DNA of 64,000 nucleotides, from the NCBI GenBank assembly GCA_964651435.1, contig CAZYVU010000012.1, positions 1-64,000 of the forward strand, in the 5' to 3' direction. The notes below the pieces were generated by a model. It had not been told where the DNA came from and did no database searches. It saw only the letters and a program-made list of their open reading frames with translations. The DNA is from CAZYVU01 sp964651435 (lineage in GTDB: Bacteria; Desulfobacterota; Syntrophorhabdia; Syntrophorhabdales; CAYQXL01). How positions within the stretch are numbered: the stretch's first letter is position 1; every line of letters begins with the position of its first letter. A program made the translations under genes and the position numbers. Of the stretch, positions 1 through 7,926 are shown one piece after another.

Positions 1-55
1 GAAAACCGTTGGGCGTTCACGCGCCCCGTGGGTTCGAATCCTACTCCCTCCGCCA
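1..55 (+). tRNA. tRNA-Ser, 3' part only
   Basis: The window starts inside a tRNA gene. Visible are a long variable arm, a T arm with the TTCGAAT loop closed by a 5-bp stem, the 3' acceptor strand TCCCTCC, discriminator G and an encoded CCA ending at 55. A long variable arm with discriminator G fits serine rather than leucine (which uses A). The anticodon is outside the window, so the isoacceptor is unknown. Confidence 0.85.
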
Positions 56-69
56 ACTTACCAGACCCT

Positions 70-96
70 GGAGTCAGCCCTTGAATTTTGACATTG
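70..96 (+). repeat. REP-like repeat copy 1
   Basis: This copy reads close to GGRGTCAGCCCTTGAATTTTGACATT. The same core recurs at 572-599 in direct orientation and at 8916-8949 in reverse orientation. It begins 15 bp after the tRNA-Ser CCA and overlaps the farthest-upstream possible TTG start of the DUF488 gene. Similar motifs occur at the ends of IS200-like/REP-associated tyrosine transposase elements, but no transposase gene is present here, so that link is an inference. Confidence 0.6.
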
Positions 97-114
97 AACG
101 GTAGGATCGAGCCT

Positions 115-558
115 ATGGAAAAGACAAGGCTATGCACCATCGGGTTTACGAAGAAGAGCGCCGAGGAATTCTTTGAATTGCTCCGGGGGAGCGGCATCAA
201 GAGGGTTATCGACATCCGGCTCAACAATACGTCACAGCTTGCCGGATTCACCAAGAGCACCGACCTTGCCTATTTTCTGAAGGCCATTCTGGGGGTGGAG
301 TACCTTCACCTACCCGCGCTTGCGCCGACGCAGGAGATGCTGTCGGCATACCGCAACTCCAAGGGGGGCTGGGCGGAATACGAGGCTACGTTCAGGAAGC
401 TGCTCGAGCAGAGAAGGATCGAGGATACCATGGACAGAAGGCTCTTTGACAACGCCTGCCTTCTCTGCAGCGAGGCCACCCCGGACCAGTGCCACAGGCG
501 CCTCGTGGCCGAATACCTGAAGGAAAAGTGGGGGAACGTCCACATCGAACATCTGTAA
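115..558 (+). CDS. DUF488 family protein
   Basis: This is a 147-residue cytosolic protein of the DUF488 family, whose biochemical role is not established. The N-terminal TIGF motif is followed by the family's RVIDIR segment. Near the C-terminus is the characteristic CLLCSEATPDQCHRRLVAEY block with paired cysteines and a histidine, which suggests metal or substrate binding. The ATG at 115 is chosen because the reading frame upstream of it (possible TTG at 88) lies inside the REP-like repeat. No clear Shine-Dalgarno sequence is visible. The gene is bracketed by two direct copies of the repeat, next to a tRNA, which hints that it arrived as a small cassette. Confidence 0.85.
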   Translation: MEKTRLCTIGFTKKSAEEFFELLRGSGIKRVIDIRLNNTSQLAGFTKSTDLAYFLKAILGVEYLHLPALAPTQEMLSAYRNSKGGWAEYEATFRKLLEQRRIEDTMDRRLFDNACLLCSEATPDQCHRRLVAEYLKEKWGNVHIEHL

Positions 559-871
559 ATCGTCGGGGCTTGGGGTTAGCCCTTGAATTTTGAATCTTGC
601 TGATCTGTCGGCAACGCACCATCACCTTTCCGCCTGTGGGCGCGGTCTGGCAGCTCCTTCCGGACCGGCCGCCGCGCTATCGAAAAAACGCTCATTTTTC
701 TCTTGCAAACGGCGCGTTAGAGTGAAAAAATACGGACGTAAAAAATGGGGCGGGTAGAGGCCGGGTGGCCAAGGTCGAGTAGTGTTGAGCCTTGGCTGCA
801 ACGCGATTTCCCGCTGAGAGGAAGAGCAAGGGGCGTCACGAGGCACGCCCGATACCCATAGGGAGGCAAGG
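559..871 (+). other. 313-bp non-coding leader with two hairpins
   Basis: After repeat copy 2 no convincing ORF exists on either strand. Two inverted repeats lie ahead of the amino-sugar genes: GCCAAGG (768-774) with CCTTGGC (790-796), loop 15 nt, and GGGCGT (831-836) with ACGCCC (845-850), loop 8 nt, the second ending 12 nt before the GGAGG ribosome-binding site. A weak -35-like TTGCAA occurs at 703-708. This may be a structured 5' leader, but no known riboswitch class or glmS ribozyme core is recognised. Confidence 0.4.
572..599 (+). repeat. REP-like repeat copy 2
   Basis: This copy (GGGGTTAGCCCTTGAATTTT, then GAATCTTG) lies 13 bp after the DUF488 stop in the same orientation as copy 1. The pair are therefore direct repeats about 0.5 kb apart, enclosing one gene. 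Confidence 0.6.
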
Positions 872-2131
872 ATGGAGCTGAAGCCGCGGTGCTACGACAA
901 GGTGGTGGAACTGATACGCAAAGGGGTCCAGATTCCGAATCCGCTTACAGTCGATGTGGGGGACGAGGTCAACATCGACAACATATCAGGAAAAGGCGTG
1001 ACGATCTACCCCGGTTGCAGGCTCTACGGCGATGGGACCGTTATTGCGTCCAATTGCCGGATCGGCTACGAAGGCCCAGCGACCATCGACAACTGCCAGT
1101 TGGGGCCCAAGGTCGAGCTCAAGGGAGGGTACTTCACGAGGTCCACATTTCTGGAGAAGTCGAACATGGGGCTCGGGGCCCAGGTCCGGGAGGGGTGTAT
1201 CCTCGAGGAGGAGGCGGGCGGGGCGCACTGCGTCGGCCTGAAGCAGACCATACTCTTCCCCTTCGTTACCCTTGGCAGCCTCATCAACTTTTGCGACTGC
1301 CTGATGGCCGGGGGGACAAGCCGCAAGGACCATAGCGAAGTGGGCAGTTCGTACATCCACTTCAACTTTACGCCCGACGGAGACAAGACAACGGCCTCCC
1401 TCATCGGCGACGTTCCGAGGGGTGTCATGCTCAATCAGCCCGCTATCTTTCTCGGCGGCCAGGGCGGCATCGTCGGGCCCATACGCATGGGCTTCGGCAA
1501 CGTGGTTGCTGCCGGCTTCGTGCTGAGAAACGATTTTCTTGAGGACAACAGGCTAATCGTGGGAAAGACCCACTTACCTAAGACAATCCCCTTCACCCCC
1601 GGAACATATCCGAACATCGGCAGGATCGTCGGCAACAACATCACCTACCTCGCCAATCTCACGGCCCTGGAGGCGTGGTACGTCCACGTGAGAAGGCCAT
1701 TCCTCGAGGCGCAGGAGCTGGGCAGCCTTCTCTTCGCTGGATTGATTGATAAGCTCGCACTGGCCAAGAAGGAGCGGATCAAGCGCTTGCAGGTGTTGTC
1801 GGAAAAGGTGGGGGGCTCTGTGGGTAAGGGTGTCCAGCGCCCGTCCGACGCGGCGGGAAGGCGCGAGTTCGCCGAAAGGTTCGCAGCCATAGAGGCACTT
1901 TTTTCCGCTGGAACGAATGACGATGGTGTGGACAAGTGCCGGGACGATTTCCTTGCCGCCTTCGGGCAGGCAAAGGGCCAAAGCGCATCCCACTATGTTG
2001 AGACCATACAGGGTCTGCCGGCGGCGGTTTCTGAGAAGGGCGTGCTGTGGCTGCAATCCATCGTTGGGCTATACCGTGAAAGGGTAAGAGCAATCGTGCC
2101 GGGGCTCAATTTGTACGGCAAGCAGTTTTAG
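872..2131 (+). CDS. Left-handed beta-helix sugar-phosphate acyltransferase-like protein (GlmU C-terminal-like)
   Basis: The 419-residue protein is built around hexapeptide-type turns from about residue 25 to 230, with motifs such as GKGVTIYPGCRLYGDG, IGYEGPATIDNCQLG and GGTSRKDHSEVGSSYIHFNF. This resembles the left-handed beta-helix of UDP-N-acetylglucosamine pyrophosphorylase/GlmU-type enzymes. The nucleotidyltransferase domain that normally precedes it (GxGxRMxS motif) is absent, so uridylylation cannot be assigned. An alpha-helical C-terminal region follows. The start has a good GGAGG site 6 nt upstream. It sits 26 bp before glmM, and the context suggests a role in handling GlcN/GlcNAc phosphates, probably as an acetyltransferase or scaffold. 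That role is inferred. Confidence 0.8.
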   Translation: MELKPRCYDKVVELIRKGVQIPNPLTVDVGDEVNIDNISGKGVTIYPGCRLYGDGTVIASNCRIGYEGPATIDNCQLGPKVELKGGYFTRSTFLEKSNMGLGAQVREGCILEEEAGGAHCVGLKQTILFPFVTLGSLINFCDCLMAGGTSRKDHSEVGSSYIHFNFTPDGDKTTASLIGDVPRGVMLNQPAIFLGGQGGIVGPIRMGFGNVVAAGFVLRNDFLEDNRLIVGKTHLPKTIPFTPGTYPNIGRIVGNNITYLANLTALEAWYVHVRRPFLEAQELGSLLFAGLIDKLALAKKERIKRLQVLSEKVGGSVGKGVQRPSDAAGRREFAERFAAIEALFSAGTNDDGVDKCRDDFLAAFGQAKGQSASHYVETIQGLPAAVSEKGVLWLQSIVGLYRERVRAIVPGLNLYGKQF

Positions 2132-2157
2132 AATATACGACTGAAGGAGGAGAGGTC

Positions 2158-3507
2158 ATGGGCAAACTGTTTGGTACCGATGGTGTGAGAGGCGAAGCAA
2201 ACCGATATCCGATGAACGCCGAAATAGCCTTTGCCCTGGGGCAGGCCGTTGTCTATATCCTGAGAAAGGATCACCACCGCCCAAGGATAGTCATCGGAAA
2301 AGATACGCGTATTTCCGGCTATATGCTTGAGAGCTCTCTTGAGTCGGGCATAACGTCCATGGGGGGCAACCCCTACCTGCTCGGGGTTCTCCCGACGCCG
2401 GGCATAGCTTTTATTGCCCAGAGCATGAGGGCTCAGGCGGGCATCGTCATCTCTGCCTCCCACAACCCCTACCAGGACAACGGTATCAAGATATTCTCGG
2501 GCAACGGCTTTAAGCTGTCCGACGAACAGGAGGAGGCCATCGAGGACCTGATGCTGAGCAACACCCTTCACACCCTCGTGCCGCCTGTCAAGGACATGGG
2601 CCAAGCCTTCCGTCTGGAGGATGTGCACGGCCGCTACATCGTCTTCCTGAAAAATACCTTCCCCAGGGATCTGTCCATTGAAGGTATGAAGATTGTCCTG
2701 GACACGGCGAACGGGGCTACCTACAAAGTGGCGCCTGAGACGTTCTGGGAGCTGGGTGCCGACGTAGAGGTGATCCACAATGCGCCGAACGGCATCAACA
2801 TAAATGATAAGTGCGGCTCCCAGCACACCGGGGACTTGAGGAAACGGGTCGTTGAAAGCGGTGCCTCTATCGGCCTTGCCTTTGACGGGGACGGTGACCG
2901 GCTCATTGCCGTGGACGAAAAGGGCCGGGAGATTACGGGCGATCAAATCTTGATGATATGCGCCAAGATGCTCAAGGACCAGGACAGGTTGAAGAACAAC
3001 CTCCTTGTGAGCACCGTCATGAGCAACCTTGGGCTGAGGGTGGCCTGCAAGAAATACGGCTTCGAGTACCACGCCTCCAAGGTGGGTGACCGCTATGTTC
3101 TGGAAGACATGATGAAGATGGGGGGCATCATCGGCGGAGAAGAGTCGGGCCACATGATCTTTCTTGATCATCATACGACGGGAGACGGCATCGTGACGGC
3201 CATGCAGCTCATAGCGGCCATGGTAAGGACGGGCAAGCCCCTTTCGGAGCTCGCCAAACTTATGGATATCTACCCGCAGAAGCTGATCAACGTTGACGTG
3301 AAGAGCAAGCCCGACGTCTCGACGGTGCCGGAAATCGCCCAGGTGATTGCGAGAGTAGAACGGGAGCTGGGCGAGGACGGCCGCGTGCTTGTTCGCTATT
3401 CGGGAACGCAGAATATGTGCAGGGTGATGGTGGAGGGACCGTCCGACAACGTGACGGCAAAGCACTGCAAGGAGATCGCCGAGATCATAGAGGCCGTGCT
3501 GGGCTGA
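2158..3507 (+). CDS. glmM: Phosphoglucosamine mutase GlmM
   Basis: Converts glucosamine-6-phosphate to glucosamine-1-phosphate for UDP-GlcNAc, peptidoglycan and LPS synthesis. The 449-residue length is typical. The N-terminus has KLFGTDGVRGEAN. The phosphoserine loop is ISASHNPYQDNGIKIF (about residues 98-113). The metal-binding DGDGDR is near residue 243, the sugar-specificity loop is GGEESGH, and the phosphate-binding RYSGTQNMCRV is near the C-terminus. A strong AAGGAGGAGAG ribosome-binding site precedes the ATG. It is co-directional with the beta-helix gene upstream and the NagB-family gene downstream, so the block looks like an amino-sugar operon. Confidence 0.96.
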   Translation: MGKLFGTDGVRGEANRYPMNAEIAFALGQAVVYILRKDHHRPRIVIGKDTRISGYMLESSLESGITSMGGNPYLLGVLPTPGIAFIAQSMRAQAGIVISASHNPYQDNGIKIFSGNGFKLSDEQEEAIEDLMLSNTLHTLVPPVKDMGQAFRLEDVHGRYIVFLKNTFPRDLSIEGMKIVLDTANGATYKVAPETFWELGADVEVIHNAPNGININDKCGSQHTGDLRKRVVESGASIGLAFDGDGDRLIAVDEKGREITGDQILMICAKMLKDQDRLKNNLLVSTVMSNLGLRVACKKYGFEYHASKVGDRYVLEDMMKMGGIIGGEESGHMIFLDHHTTGDGIVTAMQLIAAMVRTGKPLSELAKLMDIYPQKLINVDVKSKPDVSTVPEIAQVIARVERELGEDGRVLVRYSGTQNMCRVMVEGPSDNVTAKHCKEIAEIIEAVLG

Positions 3508-3560
3508 GGACGGGGCGGTTCTGCGTGTAGCCGGGCATTGAACGATAGAGGGGAGGGGAT

Positions 3561-4526
3561 ATGGCCATCAGGGTAATGGTAACGCGTGATTTTGACCATT
3601 TGAGCAGGGTGGCGGCGGACATTGTAAAGGGCCAACTGGCGCGCCTTCTTGACATGAAGAGGGAGGTGGTCATCGGCCTCGCCACGGGAAATTCGCCGAC
3701 GGGCATGTATAAGTACCTCGCCGGGGCGGCAAACGACGGGGAGTTTGATAGCGGACGCATCCGAAGCTTTAATCTGGACGAGTACGTAGGGCTGCCGGGC
3801 GAAAACGCCCAGCAAAGGGTCATGCACCCCGAAAGCTACTGCTATTTTATGGTCCAGGAGTTTTTCGGTCTCCTGAAGAAGAAGTTCATCGAGACGAACG
3901 TGCCCTTCGGCTCCCTGATCGATCAGAAGATGCTCATGCGGGAGCTGAAGAGGTATCCCAATGACTGGGCCTACCGGGGCACCGATGCGGGCAAGTCCAT
4001 CGCCATACGGGACAAGGCCGAGTCCGCCTACCTTGCGTGGGTAAGGAAAGAAATTCTCGACGGCTACAGGGCCAGAATCAGGAGGGCGGGAGGTATCGAC
4101 CTCCAGGTAATCGGTGTCGGGGGCAGGGGGCACGTTGCCTTTCACGAGTCCGGCATACCCTTCGCCGGAAGCTCGGTGATGCTCGTCAAGCTGGACGAAA
4201 ACACGATCCAGAACGCAGTGGCGGACGGCCACTTTGCCTCTGCCGAAGACTCGCCCAACTATGCCGTCTCCATGGGCGCCGAACTGGTCTACAAGGCCGG
4301 CATGGTGGTGCTTTTGGCAAGCGGTGCGCGGAAGGCCGAGTCTGTGGCCAGGTCGCTCCTGGACCGGGCGACGCCCCAGGTACCCATCTCATACGGCCAG
4401 AAATATGCACAGAACGGCGGCAACCTCGTCTACGTTCTCGACGCCATAGCCGCCTCCGGTCTGCCGGCGGACCGCGAGGTCCTGAAGGAGAGGAACATTA
4501 TGCTCGAGGACCTGACGTCCGGGTAG
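3561..4526 (+). CDS. nagB: Glucosamine-6-phosphate isomerase/deaminase family protein (NagB-like), enlarged
   Basis: NagB enzymes interconvert glucosamine-6-phosphate with fructose-6-phosphate plus ammonia. Family motifs are clear: GLATGNSPTGMY (phosphate loop, about residue 35), SFNLDEYVGL (catalytic Asp region), IGVGGRGHVAFHE (the usual GIGxxGHIAFNEP, here with Arg and Ser changes) and SMG near the end. At 321 residues it is about 55 longer than E. coli NagB. The extra length is an insertion at roughly residues 105-170 rich in charged residues, between the DEY motif and the GHVAFHE motif. It may belong to a distinct subfamily with another amino-sugar substrate. It follows glmM by 53 bp with a GAGGGGAGG ribosome-binding site. 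Confidence 0.85.
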   Translation: MAIRVMVTRDFDHLSRVAADIVKGQLARLLDMKREVVIGLATGNSPTGMYKYLAGAANDGEFDSGRIRSFNLDEYVGLPGENAQQRVMHPESYCYFMVQEFFGLLKKKFIETNVPFGSLIDQKMLMRELKRYPNDWAYRGTDAGKSIAIRDKAESAYLAWVRKEILDGYRARIRRAGGIDLQVIGVGGRGHVAFHESGIPFAGSSVMLVKLDENTIQNAVADGHFASAEDSPNYAVSMGAELVYKAGMVVLLASGARKAESVARSLLDRATPQVPISYGQKYAQNGGNLVYVLDAIAASGLPADREVLKERNIMLEDLTSG

Positions 4527-4537
4527 CGGTCCGGGGC

Positions 4538-5452
4538 ATGTCTGAGCTGGAAGAAATGATTGTAGGGCTCGTCGGAAGGGAGGGTCCGCTGACGGGCCTG
4601 GAGATCAAAAAGGCCATTGACGTCGACAGCCTGCCCCTCTGGAAGGTGTGCAAGACCTCTCGCAGTCTGCAGGTGCGGGCCGTGGGCAGGAGATACCTGC
4701 GGCTCGACCGTCACGTAGAAGGTTTTGCCCGGCTTTCCCCTTCCATCCTGAGGGAGTTTTTCACCTACTCCGTCGTGGGGCTTGCGAGCGATCCCGATGC
4801 GCTCGACAGCAGTTGCCGCGAGGCTGCGGCCCGCATCGGCGAGATAAGCAGCCGTAAGCTTGAGCTTGCCCGCCGGATGGTGTCCCATATCATGACCGAG
4901 CTTGGGGAGGGCGGTCAGGAAGACGATCGGTTTTCCTTCATCGTTGCCGGCGACATCGTCTACGGCATGGCCCACGAGGTGCCGCGGCCGGAGAGGAGCA
5001 TGGGCCGGTTGGTTCGCGGTTCCGATATCGACCTGGTCGTGGCCGCGCGGGACGACGTGCCTGACAGCTTCATAGAACGCCTTGACGGCATCATCTACCG
5101 GAAGAAGTACAGGATGCTCATCGACCCTGACGTGAACGAAGAGGTGGACTACAAGATCAAGAAGCTGGCGCTCATCAGGGAGCAGACCGCCTTTGACAGT
5201 TTTCCCCGCATGGTTGCCATGAAGATCTTGCAGGAAGGTGTGCTCATACACGGAAGTAGGGAGCTGTTCGGGGAGATTAAGGGGATGATAGAGGAAAAGG
5301 GCCTTCTTGCAAGGCTGAGCGAGCTGGAAGGGCTTGCAGAGACGTTCAGAAGAAAGGCCGAAGAGTCCATTCTATATGAGGGCCTGAACAAGGAGGCTGT
5401 GGAAAGAATGCACCTCTTCTATTCGGCCGAGGAATTCGAAGAGTTTGAGTAG
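4538..5452 (+). CDS. Nucleotidyltransferase-fold protein, uncharacterised
   Basis: This 304-residue protein starts at the ATG at 4538, 11 bp after the NagB-like stop. The open frame upstream is a shadow of that gene. An N-terminal segment (about 1-65) looks like a winged-helix domain. Around residue 160 the motif VRGSDIDLVVAARDD carries the G-S-D-x-D signature of the minimal polymerase-beta-type nucleotidyltransferase fold, followed by NEEVDYKIKKLAL with a possible third acidic residue. The C-terminal part is helical. It could add a nucleotide to a protein or small molecule, or be an inactive relative. Operon position links it to amino-sugar metabolism, but I do not recognise a specific family. 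Confidence 0.75.
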   Translation: MSELEEMIVGLVGREGPLTGLEIKKAIDVDSLPLWKVCKTSRSLQVRAVGRRYLRLDRHVEGFARLSPSILREFFTYSVVGLASDPDALDSSCREAAARIGEISSRKLELARRMVSHIMTELGEGGQEDDRFSFIVAGDIVYGMAHEVPRPERSMGRLVRGSDIDLVVAARDDVPDSFIERLDGIIYRKKYRMLIDPDVNEEVDYKIKKLALIREQTAFDSFPRMVAMKILQEGVLIHGSRELFGEIKGMIEEKGLLARLSELEGLAETFRRKAEESILYEGLNKEAVERMHLFYSAEEFEEFE

Positions 5453-5490
5453 GCCCGCAGCCGGTTGGAGTGGGGGTGCCCTGCCGGCGA

Positions 5491-7611
5491 TCAGGCGAAG
5501 ACGAAATTGAGCCGCTTACCTTCCGTGTCGGCAGCGGCGACCCGCACGGTTACAGTGTCGCCAAGGCGGTAAATGCGTCCCGTTCTCCGCCCGATAACAC
5601 GGAATTTGTCCTCCTGGAAGTGGTAGTAATCATCGGCAAGATCGGAAAAGAGTACCACGCCCTCCACGAAAACGTCCCAAAGCTCAACAAAGATGCCGTA
5701 GGAGGTGACGTTCGAAATGGTGCCCTGAAGCACATCGCCCAGCCTGTCCCTCATAAAGAGGATTCGCACGCGGTCCTCCATGTCCCTTTCCGCCTCCATT
5801 GCAATCCGTTCCCGCTCCGAAAGCGCAGCGGACATTTTCTCTAACTCCTCGCTGCTGTATGGATGGGGGAGGCCGGCAAGGGCGTTCTTTAGGGCCCTGT
5901 GGCAGACGAGATCAGGGTAGCGCCTGATGGGAGATGTGAAGTGGAGGTATGACGTGGACGCGAGGCCGAAATGGCCCCTGTTTGCCGCCGAGTATCTGGC
6001 CTGCTTCAGGGAGCGAAGAAGGGTTCTGTTGACGATGAACTCGTATTCAGACTTTCGCACTTCGTCCAGGACGGCCTGGAGGCGCCTGCCCGTAAGGCGG
6101 CCTGACGCGATGGAAAGCCCCTTGAGCAGCCTTTCGAGATTGGCCAGCTTTTCCCGCTCCGGAGGCTCGTGAATGCGGAAGATGGCGGGCACCCCTTCCT
6201 TCTCCAGAAACCGTGCCACGGCTTCGTTGGCGGCGATCATGAACTCCTCGATGAGTGCATGGGAAAAAAGCCTGGGCGCCCTGACGATGTCCTGGAGGTC
6301 TCCTTCCATGTTTAGGATGACCTCAGGCTCGGGGAGGTCGAAGTCCAGGGAGCCGCGCCGGCGGCGAAGGTCTCTGAGGCGGGCGGCCAGCTTGGCCATT
6401 AAGCGCAGGTCCGGAAGAACGGAGGCGCACTGCCGTGCAGCCTCCCCGTCATCGTTGGCAAGGGCCTCCTCGACGAGGTTGTAGGTGAGGCGGGCGACGC
6501 TTGCGATGAGCGAAGGGAAGAATGTGGCATCGCGGATTTGGCCGTCGCGGCTGAAGGAGAGGCGGGCCGTCATGGCGGGGCGGGGTTCCCCGGGGTTGAG
6601 GCTGCATGCGCCGTTGGACAGGGCCTTTGGCAGCATGGGGATGACGGAGCCGGGAAAGTAGACGCTCGTTCCCCTGGCGTAGGCGTCCCGGTCCAGGGGC
6701 GAGTCCTTGGGGACGAAATGGGCCACGTCGGCGATGGACACAAAGAGGGTGAAGCCCCCATCATCCTTCTCGATGGCCACGGCGTCGTCGAAATCCTTAG
6801 CCAGTTCGCCGTCGATGGTGACATGCCTGGTGCCGCGCAGGTCAACGCGCCCCTCGCCGGGCGACAGCAAGGCTGCCTGCTGGGCATCGCCGAGGGTGCG
6901 CCGGCCGAAGGCGGCCGAAAGGCTGTAGGTGTAGGTGATGAAGCGCTCGATTGAGGCGACGGAGTCGAGCTGTCCCAGGGCCGCCACAATTCTGCAGGCA
7001 GGCAGGGCGTTCTCGCCGGGGTAGGCGGTGATTCGGGCTGCCGCGAGATCGCCGTTTTTAAGGCCTCGGCTACGGGCCGTCTCCTCGACGACGAAGGAGG
7101 GGAAGAGACGATCGTCGGCAGGCGTGAGTGTCATAATCTGTCCCTGACGGCTTACCCTTCCGACCACGTGCCGGAGGCGCCTGCCCAGCACGCGTATGAC
7201 CCTTCCTTCTCTTCCCCGGCGGTCGTGATGGTCGACGCGTGCGACAACGCGGTCGCCGTGCATGGCCGCACCCAAGGCCCTTCCCGCAACAAAGACGTCC
7301 TTCTCGCCTTCGCGGTCCGGAATGACGAAGCCGTTGCCGCCCCGGGAGCAGGCCAGCGTTCCCGTCACGAGGTCCAGCTCGCCGGCAAGGCCTATCATTC
7401 CCTTCCGAAGCCGCACAATGAGCCCCCGGTGCAGCATGTCCCTAACGTGCCGCTTCAGGTTCCTTTGCTCCCGTCTTCCGAGCGAGAGGGCCGCTCCGAT
7501 GTCCTGCAGCGAGAGCGGTCTTTTTTCCTTGCGAAGAAAGGAGAGGAGGAGTTGGTCTGTTATCTCTCCCGGCTGTGCTGTCCCTTCGGTGTGCCTGCTT
7601 TTTTTTCTCAT
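5491..7611 (-). CDS. rnr: Ribonuclease R (RNase II family 3'-5' exoribonuclease)
   Basis: Processive hydrolytic exoribonuclease that degrades structured RNA. The 706-residue protein is somewhat shorter than E. coli RNase R (813). Order of domains: N-terminal winged helix (about 20-85), cold-shock/OB domains (about 90-230), RNB catalytic domain (about 250-580) with the metal-binding AKDFDDAVAIEK and the NGACSLNPGEPRPAMT block, and a C-terminal S1 domain (VLQGTISNVTSYGIFVEL). The usual lysine-rich tail is missing. The gene converges with the amino-sugar operon with 38 bp between stops and stands alone on its strand. Confidence 0.93.
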   Translation of the reverse strand: MRKKSRHTEGTAQPGEITDQLLLSFLRKEKRPLSLQDIGAALSLGRREQRNLKRHVRDMLHRGLIVRLRKGMIGLAGELDLVTGTLACSRGGNGFVIPDREGEKDVFVAGRALGAAMHGDRVVARVDHHDRRGREGRVIRVLGRRLRHVVGRVSRQGQIMTLTPADDRLFPSFVVEETARSRGLKNGDLAAARITAYPGENALPACRIVAALGQLDSVASIERFITYTYSLSAAFGRRTLGDAQQAALLSPGEGRVDLRGTRHVTIDGELAKDFDDAVAIEKDDGGFTLFVSIADVAHFVPKDSPLDRDAYARGTSVYFPGSVIPMLPKALSNGACSLNPGEPRPAMTARLSFSRDGQIRDATFFPSLIASVARLTYNLVEEALANDDGEAARQCASVLPDLRLMAKLAARLRDLRRRRGSLDFDLPEPEVILNMEGDLQDIVRAPRLFSHALIEEFMIAANEAVARFLEKEGVPAIFRIHEPPEREKLANLERLLKGLSIASGRLTGRRLQAVLDEVRKSEYEFIVNRTLLRSLKQARYSAANRGHFGLASTSYLHFTSPIRRYPDLVCHRALKNALAGLPHPYSSEELEKMSAALSERERIAMEAERDMEDRVRILFMRDRLGDVLQGTISNVTSYGIFVELWDVFVEGVVLFSDLADDYYHFQEDKFRVIGRRTGRIYRLGDTVTVRVAAADTEGKRLNFVFA

Positions 7612-7746
7612 GTCGGTTGGCCTTTACTGGGTTGGCGTAGGGGTCGGAAACATCGTCCGAGGGATGCCATTCGCGGAAAAGGGGTAAGGATTTGAGCGGG
7701 GGCGACGGTTGTGCGGGATCCGTAGCTTCACGTGTGAACCGGATAC

Positions 7747-7842
7747 TGGCGGAGAGAGAGGGATTCGAACCCTCGGTACGCGTTTAGGTACGTACACTCG
7801 CTTAGCAGGCGAGCACCTTCGGCCTTCTCGGTCATCTCTCCC
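7747..7842 (-). tRNA. tRNA-Ser (anticodon GCU)
   Basis: Read on the minus strand it starts GGAGAGATGACCGAG, has the anticodon loop around GCT (CTGCTAA flanked by the CTCGC/GCGAG stem), a long variable arm, the GGTTCGAATCC T arm, acceptor TCTCTCC, discriminator G and an encoded CCA. The length of 96 nt fits a class II serine tRNA reading AGC/AGU codons. A near-consensus promoter lies directly upstream. Confidence 0.95.
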
Positions 7843-7843
7843 A

Positions 7844-7873
7844 TTGACAAAGTATACGTGGTTACACTATAAA
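7844..7873 (+). promoter_or_regulatory. Promoter of epmA
   Basis: Consensus -35 TTGACA (7844-7849) and -10 TATAAA (7868-7873) with an 18-bp spacer lie about 50 bp before the epmA ATG. Its -35 is next to the -10 of the tRNA-Ser promoter on the other strand. Confidence 0.6.
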
Positions 7874-7879
7874 ATGCAA
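7851..7879 (-). promoter_or_regulatory. Promoter of tRNA-Ser(GCU)
   Basis: On the minus strand the -35 box TTGCAT (7874-7879) and -10 box TATACT (7851-7856) are separated by exactly 17 bp, and the -10 box lies about 9 bp before the tRNA 5' end. It overlaps the opposing epmA promoter almost completely. Confidence 0.65.
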
Positions 7880-7926
7880 CACCATCGGCGCCGCTTCACC
7901 GGCGTGGAATAAGGAAGATCAAGCCA

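Noticed and set aside
559..871. glmS ribozyme or c-di-GMP riboswitch ahead of the amino-sugar genes
   Set aside because: The hairpins do not contain the conserved core sequences of either class.
2128..3465. Long minus-strand ORF (445 codons) antisense to glmM
   Set aside because: It mirrors glmM almost completely, has His/Arg-rich low-complexity translation, no ribosome-binding site and no recognisable motif. It is a shadow frame of a GC-rich gene.
4037..4537. N-terminal extension of the nucleotidyltransferase-like gene
   Set aside because: Overlaps the NagB-like gene in another frame and has an Arg/Gly-rich shadow composition. The ATG at 4538 begins the conserved protein.
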